From assembly GCA_011800155.1 (NCBI GenBank), contig CM022372.1, positions 992,001-1,056,000 of the forward strand: DNA of 64,000 nucleotides, written 5' to 3'. Origin of the DNA: Flammulina velutipes (Eukaryota; Basidiomycota; Agaricomycetes; Agaricales; Physalacriaceae). The translations under genes and the position numbers were made by a program. Numbering within the stretch: position 1 is the first letter of the stretch; every line of letters starts with the position of its first letter. A model generated the notes under the pieces. It had not been told where the DNA came from and ran no database searches. It was given only the letters and a program-made list of their open reading frames with translations. This document shows, one piece after another, positions 55,528 through 64,000 of the stretch.

Positions 55528-56690
55528 TCACATTTTTGCAGTAGCGCTTTCGTCTGACACTCTGATCACAACTTTTCCAACGTGTTTCTGCGATTCGAGA
55601 TGGAGGTATGCTTTTACAGCCTCGTCAAACGAAAAGACCCTATCAATGACAGGTCTTGTCGTTTCCGGGTTCGCCTCTAGCATCCGGTTCATATCGTGGA
55701 AACTGACTTTTGTTCAGTAACAGCTTCAAGTGGATGTACCAAGGACTCACGACGCCACAGACCCGACCATGATCCCCCTGAGGTTGACGCTCTTGAAGAC
55801 CGAGCGACCAACAATATTGGCTAATGGAACATTCGTCTAAAAGCAGTTTCCGTTCGTACATGAGCCAATACGCATCCAACGACTTGCATACCTGAGCGAG
55901 AAACCCAATAAGATGGATGTAGCCTCCGAATCGAATTGCTTTCATAGACCTTTCCAGCGTCCCTGGCCCTCCAACCTGTTGAATTCCATGCGTAAGGATT
56001 ATACAGGACACACACTGTCGACTGACCTCAAGGATATGATCCACGCCTCTGCCGTTCGTGATATTCTTGACCTCTTCCTCCCAGTCCGGGGTATTGCTAT
56101 AGTTGATGAGATGCCTGGCACCCAGTTTCTTTGCAACTTCCAATTTCTTGTCAGAAGAGGATGTGACAATGACCGTTGCGCCAGAGGCCACAGCGAATTG
56201 TAGTCCAAATCTAAAAAGGTGCTCAATAAAAGGTGTTATGGATGACAAGACATACATAGAGACACCTCCCGTGCCAAGGACCAGGACAGTATCTCCAGCT
56301 TTGATTTTGGCGGGGCCATTGAGAGCGGTATAAGCAGTCAAAGCCGCACATCTGTGATTATGGCTGATTTACGCGTCAAGAACCATGATAGGGGAGATAC
56401 TCACGGCAAGGTAGATCCTTCCTCGTACGAAAGATGCTCAGGTATCTCCACCAAAGACTAGCCAGCATTAGCTTCACTGGCAAAACCACAGAGAAAGTCA
56501 GCTTACATGAGCTGGGAAAGTTCTGTATTGTGTTAACACCCCGTTTATGAAGCCACCCAAAGCAGTAGCCCCGATCATGGGGGTCATATCGCCGTAGATG
56601 TGGTCCAGGGCAAAGTTCGCACAGACACGGTCGCCTGGGGACCAGCTGGAGACTTCATCGCCCACAGCGATCGCAAGTGATAGTCAGAAC
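55528..56690 (-). CDS. Zinc-type/quinone-reductase-like alcohol dehydrogenase (MDR), apparently lacking its N-terminus
   Basis: Stop at 55528, five exons. The readable part begins VGDEVSSWSPGDRVCANFAL and continues through VEIPEHLSYEEGSTLPC, AALTAYTALNGPAKIKAGDT, VLVLGTGGVS (NAD(P)-binding glycine motif), VIVTSSSDKKLEVAKKLGAR, GGPGTLERSMKAIRFGGYIH, and FHDMNRMLEANPE, ending RVSDESATAKM. It is the MDR family of NAD(P)-dependent oxidoreductases. The usual first 80 or so residues (GroES-like start with NYRD and SDGAGEV motifs) are not found in any frame up to 57030; the last in-frame sequence before VGDEV looks decayed. So it is probably a 5'-truncated copy or pseudogene, unless a distant exon exists. 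Confidence 0.6.
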
Positions 56691-57033
56691 CAAGGTTTAG
56701 TAAGACGCGTCAAGGGTCCAATCAATGGACTCGGTAGATTATCCGGTAGTCAATAGCCGATAGCCGCTGGTGGGAATGTGGCGCCGCAAGATAGGAGGCA
56801 AAATGCCGTGAGAAAATGGTACATTCAAAGCTTGAACAATGCTAACAGCAAAAAATCATTATATTAGTCAATAGAGAACTGTGCTGCTTGCCGCCACTCC
56901 GGTTGCTTGTGTCCCGACTGCCAATGCCGTGGTCATATCATTATACACCAAGATAAAGCCCAATAAATACCACTAGATGAACGTAAAAGAAGTAATACGA
57001 AATTAGGAATGCCTTTGAAAGTTGAAAGAAAGC
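56691..57033. other. Spacer where the MDR N-terminus would be expected
   Basis: No coding continuation of the upstream MDR domain is seen. It has short AT-rich stretches and no repeat ends that would explain a deletion. Confidence 0.5.
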
Positions 57034-57844
57034 TTAGGATGAGTCATCGTCTGAAGTTATTGTCGCCATCTTGAGTTTGGACACTTTGCGTTCTATGCAG
57101 GAAAACTCGAGTATTTCGGCCAATGGCCGCGCCAATTGTGGGAGGTGGATGGAGCCCTAGCGATAGCGTTAGTGGCGCAGGATTCATTGATGAGCAGATG
57201 AGCTCACATGATCATCCTTCCAGCCAATCATGCCCACGAAGATATTACTGCCTTCAAGAGGGCTGCCCCATGTAGACGCGATATAGGAGGGAATGGCCTT
57301 GAGCTCTTCCCTCAGGAAATTAATGAGAGGGCGTAGCTGATAATCTATATCGTGTCCGCGCCGAACCGTTATGTAGACGAACTCGGTGACGGGCGAACGC
57401 ACAGAGTGAAAGAAAGCTGGCATATCATCGAAGCAAACTTCCATGATAGATGTGGGTGTATGCATGATATCCATGTGTAGGATGACGAGGTTGCCGTACG
57501 CTTCGGTTTCCGCGAAGTCTTGAAAATGCTTGAAGCTTTGCCATGCTGATGGAAAGCCCAATCGACTACAAGGCGTATAGCGATGCAAAAAGAAGGCTAA
57601 CCAGAGATGGTAACAGCAGAGTGGTCCTGGTCTCTGTTGTAGCCGTGGTGTATTCTTCAGAAGGAATTAAGTCAGTGGATTATGGATGTACATGTATAAC
57701 ACACCCAAGAAATCCGTCCTCCTGGTACTGCTCTCCAAGTGGTGGGCCGCTGACTGCAAGTTCATCCCGAGGGTGGCGTTTGAGGTATTTTTGTGCTGGA
57801 ACAAACCAGACGACTTCTGCAATAAAATGATCGTCGCGGTCCAT
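57034..57844 (-). CDS. Unknown protein, possible dimeric alpha-beta barrel (ABM-like)
   Basis: ATG at 57844 (MDRDDHFIAEVVWFVPAQKY), stop at 57034, four exons. Exon 1 ends EQYQEDGFLG; further exons give SFKHFQDFAETEAYGNLVIL, TSIMEVCFDDMPAFFHSVRS, VTEFVYITVRRGHDIDYQLR, LINFLREELKAIPSYIASTW, GSNIFVGMIGWKDDH, and a final exon GSIHLPQLARPLAEILEFSC. The sequence of a strand, a long helix, then a strand ending G-W-x-x-x-x-H repeats the pattern of antibiotic-biosynthesis-monooxygenase/stress-responsive barrels, but I am not certain. About 210 residues, likely soluble. Confidence 0.5.
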
Positions 57845-58576
57845 AGCAAGTTGTGTTCGGTCACAAACTTACGCCGCTCGCCGTCCAATCATAATCGATC
57901 AAACTGCGGTTGTCGGCAATTCAATCGGAAGGACCTCAGCGTTTGTGTAAAAGATTGCACAGCTCAGACGGGTTGTCAATGCGACTTTCAATCAAGTTCG
58001 ACATGATTAATGAGCTTCAAGGGCATGGGAGGGCACATGGATGATTCGGACCGAAATTGATCGATAAATGATGGGCCAATGAAAATACGCCTTTGGATGA
58101 TCTACCGAGAGATCTTATTGGCTCATCTGAAAATTTTCATCTTGCCGGTCCGCTTCTGCCTATCACCTCGAAGTAAGATGCGCGAGCGGCGGCGACAGTC
58201 TGCGACAGTTGGCCGATTCAAGGACCTTGAACGACACCGATGACTACTAGTACTTGTTACATGTGGACGATTGTGGACGTAAGGGATAGCTCGTGGTTTT
58301 GTCCGAAGGTACTACCCTTGCACAAACGACACTCACGCGGTTTCCACGAGCAGATTTACTATTCAGTGCGTGAGTTTCTTTATGGAGACTCTAGATGCTG
58401 ATCGCGAGAGCCTAGAGGTCTCTAATATTAGGAACAGTGCATAGTCCGTGCCGTAATCATATGATAATTTGTCCGCATCCGTTTCAGACCTTGAAAGCTT
58501 TTAAAGGACGAAAAATGACGACAGTTCCTTGCCTTTCTGCTCGAGTCAGTTTTGTCCACACCCCCCACCACCCCTC
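57845..58576. other. Intergenic spacer
   Basis: Divergent promoter region between the unknown barrel-like gene and the phosphate carrier. Contains a C-rich tract (ccaccccccaccacccc) just before the carrier start, which may be its leader. No gene or repeat supported. Confidence 0.5.
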
Positions 58577-59803
58577 ATGTCCAAAAAGCCCAAGCTATTC
58601 GTTGTCCCTCAGTTCTCCACGAAGGACTACTCGTCCTTCCTCCTTGCTGGAGCACTGTGTTGCACGTCAGTACTAGTCCTCTATTTCTTCCCAAAACTCA
58701 TCGTTCTCTAGGATAAGCCATGGCGTAATGACCCGTAAGCCCGCCCCATCCATCCATCCACAGAAATTAATCCTTCCACAGCTGTCGACGTCGTAAAGAC
58801 TCGCATCCAAATCGATCCGGCTTATAAAAGCTTCGGATTCGTTTCTGGGACCCGCTACATTATTGCCAAGGAGGGCCCGGCCGCTCTCCTAACAGGCTTT
58901 GGACCGACCGCCTTGGGCTATCTCGCCCAAGGTGGCGCCAAGTTTGCCGGGTACGAATACTGGAAAGGCGCTCTCGTCAAGGTCGCAGGCGACCAAGAGA
59001 CAGCTGTCAAATATCGGACTGCTATCTATCTTGGTGCAGCTGGCATAGCAGAGTGTGTACCCGTCTATTACCATCCAGTTTTCCGTCGTTAATGGTATCC
59101 AGGTTCTTCGCGGACATCCTTTTGACCCCGCTTGAAGCTACTCGCATTCGCATGGTTTCTGAACGCGGATATGCCAATGGCCTCGTGAGTGGCTTTACGC
59201 GACTCGCTCGCGAAGGCGGCCTTTCCCAGCTCTACGCGGGCTTCGTACCCATTCTGTGCAAGTCCGTCGCTTATATAAAGGTTTGTGAGCCTTGATACGC
59301 TGACTACATGCCCTTAGACAAATCCCCTACGCCATTGGCCAGTTCACTGTGAACGAATGGTGCCATGAGTTCGTCTCACACCGCACGAAACATGAGTTGT
59401 CTACTACGAGTAAAGTGGGCGTCGACCTTGGAAGCGGTATTATTGCTGGTATTGCCGCGGCTATTCTGAGCCATGTGCGTTGATTCATTCACTACAAATA
59501 CTTGTTTTTTTCTGATGCCCTGTAGCCTGCCGACTCTCTGCTCAGCCAGATCAACAAGGGACACGGTCCCACCGGCTCAATGCCCTATCGCCTCGCCACC
59601 TTAGCGCGAGAAGCTGGTTTCAAGGGTTTGTTCGCTGGTCTGGGACCGAGGATGGTCATGACTGCTGGCATGATCTCCTCGCAGTTCCTCATGTACGGTT
59701 ATGTAAAACGAGGTGAGATTTTTCTCTTCGCAGTTGTCATATATTCGCTGACGATTTTAAAGCCCTTGGTGCCCCTCCTGGCCTAGAAATCCACAAGGAA
59801 TAG
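58577..59803 (+). CDS. MIR1: Mitochondrial phosphate carrier
   Basis: ATG at 58577 (MSKKPKLFVVPQFSTKDY), stop at 59803, seven or so exons, about 310 residues. Three carrier repeats are present. Repeat 1 signature is pieced together by a short exon: LLAGALCCTISHGVMTPVDV, then VKTRIQIDP; repeat 2 has PLEATRIRMV; repeat 3 has PADSLLSQIN. PTALGYLAQGGAKFAGYEYW is a phosphate-carrier signature. It sits in the inner mitochondrial membrane and imports phosphate with protons for ATP synthesis. The C-terminal exon is only ALGAPPGLEIHKE. Yeast has Mir1 and Pic2; the symbol is by best guess. Confidence 0.85.
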
Positions 59804-60089
59804 ACGACGGACATATCTGTACAGCGTTAGATCTATAGAGTACTTACAAGTTCGCTGTGCAGTATTAGATCTAGATTATGCTAGATACCCCATTCGTTAA
59901 TTTCTATGGACATTGATCTTCTTTTTCACCGCAGGACACTTTGACCGCCCAAATAGCGCCACAGGGCGCCACAACGGAGTCGCTGTCCGGAAATTTCTCC
60001 ATCCCATCGGCCCGACTATAACAACCCGATCATCCGGGGCTGTTAAATACATCGTTTTCTCCTCGGTTCACAACGTATTCCGTCTCGCC

Positions 60090-61174
60090 ATGGCATCTTA
60101 CGCAGCATCACGCCTTTTCAGCCTAGATGGACTTGTCGCTATTGTCACCGGTGGCGGTACCGGCATCGGGTACATGATTTCGAAAGGCCTGGCGGAGAAC
60201 GGCGCAAAGGTCTACATTACTGGACGCAGAAAGGAGGTGTTAGAGAAGGTTGTGGCCAGTGGAAGTATCAAGGGGACAGTTATACCGTACGCTCTACCAT
60301 TTGGATCTCGTCTGATCTTTCGCGATTAACGGGGACGTGTAGATTGCAGATGGACGTGACGTCGAAAGCGAGTATCTTGGAAGCCAAGAAAGTGATCCAA
60401 GAACAGGAGGGAAAGCTTCATATTCTCGTGAACAAGTATATTTTTCATTAGTCTTCAATCTGGACGCGTCGTTTATTGGCTTTCCCTCAAGCGCAGGCCA
60501 GGTCGGACCCTCATCAAAGTGGTTCAACGACAAGTCGAATCCTCAGCACAAGAACGCCGAATCTGTCGGCATGGCGCTGTTCGAGGAGTCGCAGCAAGGA
60601 TGGGCGGACGTCTATTCCATCAATGTGCACTCCAATTACTTTATGACTACCGCGTTCTTGGGCCTTCTCGAAAATGGCACGAAGGCAACTCCAGGATATA
60701 CTTCGACAGTTATCAACACGACAAGCATTAGTGGCCTAACGAAATTAGCGCAGGAGCATGTACGTGATTGATATCTCATTGAACGTTGATTGGTATTGAC
60801 TTGAACCTTAGTTCGCCTATAACACCGCAAAGGCCGCTGCGTCTGCACTCACGAAGATGCTAGCGACTGAGATCGCTCTGAAGGGCATCCAGGTGCGAGT
60901 GAACGCGATAGCGCCAGGTGTATACGAGTCGGAGATGACCACAGACGTGATCACTCCAGACTTGGTGGACAAGGTTGGCAAAGGTGTGACACCAGTACCC
61001 GCCGGAAGACCAGGAACGTAAGTGGCGCTGTCAGCGATGGTTATGAAAGTGCTGATTCGTTGTAGTGGAGAGGAGATGGCCGCAACAGCTGTCTACCTAG
61101 CATCGCGATCTGGATGTTACATGAATGGGCAGGAACTAGTTATTGACGGAGGGTACCTAAGTGTGAATCCATAG
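60090..61174 (+). CDS. Short-chain dehydrogenase/reductase
   Basis: ATG at 60090 (MASYAASRLFSLDG), stop at 61174, five exons, about 300 residues. The classical SDR set is visible: TGGGTGIG (NAD(P) binding), LQMDVTS, NNAGQVGP (junction restored by splicing), the Ser in NTTSISG, and the catalytic Y-N-T-A-K (FAYNTAKAAASALTKML), then VRVNAIAPGVYESEM and the C-terminal NGQELVIDGGYLS. The substrate is unknown; the sequence style is that of fungal rhamnolipid/glucose-dehydrogenase-like SDRs. It follows the phosphate carrier by 286 bp on the same strand. Confidence 0.85.
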
Positions 61175-61511
61175 GATATGCTGGCTCTCCAATCAAGCTA
61201 GCTTGTTGGCTCAAGAATAATACCTCAACTCAACACTACTATAACACAGCGGAATAAATACTATAGTTATTGTCCATAAACAAATGATCGAAGACGCAGG
61301 GAGTGCGTAGGCGTAGGCGTGGTCGGCGGTATACCGTATGATAATATGTAGGTACATATTGTGAACAAGTCCCAGATAGCATGTAAGTCATTAATTGTCC
61401 GTCGAAGGATACAGCACGGACCAGCTGTCTAGCGTAGGGATAACGGTGGGGATAACGGGGAATTCAGATGCGCGGTAGGTGTAGGTCGTCACAACAACGA
61501 GGATTAATGCT
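61175..61511. other. Intergenic spacer between convergent genes
   Basis: AT-rich, with ggagtgcgtaggcgtaggcgtgg (a short tandem taggcg). Holds the 3' ends of the SDR and the beta-glucan synthesis gene. No gene supported. Confidence 0.5.
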
Positions 61512-63686
61512 CTAGCAGCCATCATATAGTCGATTCCTAGGGAACGTGAAACCTGCAGCGTCCCAAGTCGTGAAATTCGGGTTCATATACGCATCGATGT
61601 GACTAAGAAATTATCAGTGCCAGACGCGATGAGCGAGTGAGCGACTTACTCGTTAATGTATTTTGCTGTGGGGCGATTGGGAGGGTTGCATGTGATACCG
61701 TTTTTCGTACCAGCACGTTGGTATACCCGAACGTAGTCGACATACATCTTGCTTGGGAATTCCAGATGCATATAGTCTTGTTGTTGGAACGAAGGTGATA
61801 TTCCCAAGTTGAGAATGATGTACTGGAGAAACAGAATTAGAACGAGAGGAAATCTCATTGGGAAAAACATACCATTGGCTCTTCAGCAATTATCCTGTCT
61901 GAAATCTCCATCACAGGATCCGCTCGACTGGCACTTGGTAGGATCTTCCAGGATTGTTTACCCCCGCTGACCCACTCTATGAACCCATCGTCCCGATTAT
62001 CAGGGTCTGAGTACCACTCGAAACCGTAAGCGCCATAGGCCTCGTCGTTGTAGTGAGTCTTGTCAATCAAGGTCACAGCAGACACAGCCTGTTGATACAC
62101 GCCACCTTTGTAGGAGTTTATTGAGGTTATTGAGTCGTCGTAGATGGTGATATCGGAAGTTGAATTGTCGAATTCGTATTGATAGTTGAATGGAGCGACC
62201 TGGAAACTTTGAGAAACCTCTCCTTGCCAGAGTGAGACGTCGATCTGGTGTTCGATGATATCGATTTCCGGGACACCTCGTCCAATGTCGTTACTTGGTC
62301 CAGGATGGTCGCCTCCCGGACATGTACACGCTGACACGCGTTGTCCGGGTAGGTAGCTGACAGGAGTGCCAGATCTACTGCCTTCCAGAGCTGCTGCTGG
62401 TTCTCCGTCTGCCGTGGTTTGGTTGGGGAATGTGCCCAGGTCGCAAGAGTCATACGAATAAGGCCACATCCCCTCGTTAGTCGCGCCATATCCGGCGCGG
62501 CCTAAATTACCGAGTGTCCAAGCACCTGTAGATGTCGCTCGTTAACAAAAGGTATCTGCGAGACGATCTAACTCTTACCTGGCCATAATCCCGGAGCCTC
62601 TGGTCGACCGGGCATACTTATCGAGACTTCGATATAGCCGGTGTTAAAACAGAGCTTGTTCCACGATGTCAACATGCCTGCGCCCATCAGTGAAAGGCTC
62701 CAAGAGCGTGGCTGCGCACGTACCGCTTTTCCAGTTGAGATCATGGATAGACTCCTGGGTGATGGTAATCACTAGTTTGCCGTCCTTGGTGGTGATAGCC
62801 TGCAAGTCTACGATCAGTGTTTGCCAGGAAACAGAATGGTTGGTACGTACGCTGGGATCATACCATTCGAGATCTCCTGTTGGCCAGTAATGGATGTCAG
62901 CGGCCTCCCAATAAGGGTCTTCACCGGGGTAGAACGTCCGTCCTTCGAGCTCGAATTCATCGCTGAAGGCGAGGTTGTACTTTTCCCCGTCAAAGCCCGT
63001 TCTTGTGTAGGCCTCCCTGGGCGTGTCCTTGTCGATGAGCGATGGCAAGCCAGGTAGGTCAGGGACTTGTCCGGACCCATTGATACCGCCCAAGTTGAAG
63101 CCAGATACTGGAGGATCGTTGCGTTGGTAGTAGTCGATGATAGGATATCCGGCGAAGAGCGTCACAAGGCCTGCAACGAGAATAAAGAGAGCGCCGACAT
63201 TGGCCCAACCTCGGCTCGAAAAAATAGTGAACGAGCGGTCGAGTTTTGCGTCGCGCACGGGATCCGGATTGTGTAGTGCATCGTCGAGGTCCGGGTCGTT
63301 GTCCCATAGAGGTTGTACCGTCAGCGTATTCGGTTTGGTATTACTGAGCGATGACACCTCAGAAGGCGCAGCACTGAACCTCGATGGATTTGACATGTCT
63401 TTGCTTTGGTTTGGGTTATACTGTGCTATGCATAAGTCTTGAAATTGGCAACGTGTATCAGACGTACTGAGTATGGTCCATAGCCAGCCCCAATGGCGCC
63501 CGTCGCTACTCCCTGTGCTATTGCGCCTCTCCCATTGTGTCCGTTGGACGACGACGTTCGTCCTGGTTGTGTTCGCGGTTGTTGCTTGCTGTAAGCGGCG
63601 TGAGGCATCGTTGAGCGTGGACTTTGAGGAATGGCAGAGTAATCCTGGGTGCCCGTTTGGAGAGGCCGCCTCGAGCTGTTGGCCAT
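61512..63686 (-). CDS. Beta-glucan synthesis-associated GH16-like protein (KRE6/SKN1 family)
   Basis: ATG at 63686 ([20 protein letters not shown]), stop at 61512, about seven exons, near 620 residues. A disordered cytosolic start (ending GAGYGPYS, spliced to [15 protein letters not shown]) precedes one membrane helix ([20 protein letters not shown]). The lumenal part carries [46 protein letters not shown] then [20 protein letters not shown], and the GH16-type motif PEIDIIEHQ (Glu-x-Asp-x-x-Glu, all present). A type II membrane protein of the ER/Golgi needed for cell wall beta-1,6-glucan. Two N-glycosylation motifs (NHS, NST) lie in the lumenal part. Confidence 0.87.
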
Positions 63687-63930
63687 TGATCAAAGTGTGA
63701 CGAGGTCGACCCGATCTTTGGACATTGATCATACCACGCGACCGAAGTAGATGCCGATGGCGGCTGGCCATTGAAGGGAATTCTGGTGGCGCAAGTCGTC
63801 GTCCACCTACCTCAGTATTGTTTTCAAGCTCGGAGTGATCTGTCGCGAAAGTATTGTTTCCTGCTGAGATGCATAATCTTCTTTGACTGATTCTTGAACA
63901 ATGTATTAATTTGTGAACTTGGCTCTAACC

Positions 63931-64000
63931 TTACAAGAAGCCTGCCAAAACATCTGCTACATCTTCACCCAGGTACTTGTGCACATAGCCTGCAGCAAAA
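63931..64000 (-). CDS. Partial gene cut by the window edge
   Basis: The last 70 bases read FAAGYVHKYLGEDVADVLAG on the minus strand, ending in FL and either a stop (TAA at 63931-63933) or a donor (CTT|GTAAGG). Too short to name. Confidence 0.35.
   Translation of the reverse strand, partial: FAAGYVHKYLGEDVADVLAGFL

Overview
The window looks like nuclear DNA of an agaricomycete-type basidiomycete. Genes are cut by many short introns (about 45-65 nt, GT-AG with CTNAY-like branch points, a few apparent GC-AG). The gene families are typical of mushrooms: F-box/leucine-rich proteins, DUF6534-like and DUF6699-like proteins, arrestin-like proteins, and a Helitron whose replicase carries a DUF6570-like region. 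All models below were spliced by eye and no search was run, so domain names rest on motif recognition.

Three parts can be seen. (1) 0-9 kb: a same-strand array of four diverged F-box/LRR-like genes, one unknown gene fragment, and a RING-finger gene, separated by AT-rich spacers with small tandem repeats. (2) 10.2-24.1 kb: a transposon island. It holds a TET/JBP-like 2-oxoglutarate/Fe(II) dioxygenase gene (10856-12279), an unknown gene converging on it (12460-14138) and a Helitron replicase-helicase gene (14538-23958) that diverges from the unknown gene. Four stem-loops sharing one loop sequence lie just upstream of the dioxygenase gene. A candidate Helitron 3' end (hairpin, then CTGA before T) lies at 24076-24143. 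The first exon of the Helitron gene is broken by a 2.85-kb nearly perfect palindrome (14637-17481) flanked by a 7-bp target duplication; outside that break the gene reads through with plausible introns and keeps its catalytic residues. (3) 24.2-64 kb: gene-dense, mostly housekeeping chromosome. It holds GSKIP-like, a secreted acidic protein, OGFr-like, FKBP12, an H15-like DNA-binding protein, a tiny gene with 11- and 15-nt exons, F-box proteins, two arrestin-like genes, DUF6699, TatD, a mitochondrial helical protein, a two-helix membrane protein, dynactin p62, queuosine salvage, DUF6534, LYR, BTB/POZ, a 5'-truncated alcohol dehydrogenase-like gene, a possible ABM-like barrel protein, mitochondrial phosphate carrier, an SDR, and a KRE6/SKN1-type beta-glucan synthesis protein.

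The most interesting hypothesis is that the dioxygenase, the unknown gene and the Helitron replicase travel together as one large Helitron: a mobile element carrying its own DNA-base-oxidising enzyme. A candidate 5' end (A|TCTATTACT at 10234/10235) pairs with the candidate 3' end, but this needs copies or an empty site to prove. Host genes around it show shared short divergent promoters (TatD with a mitochondrial protein; LYR with BTB).
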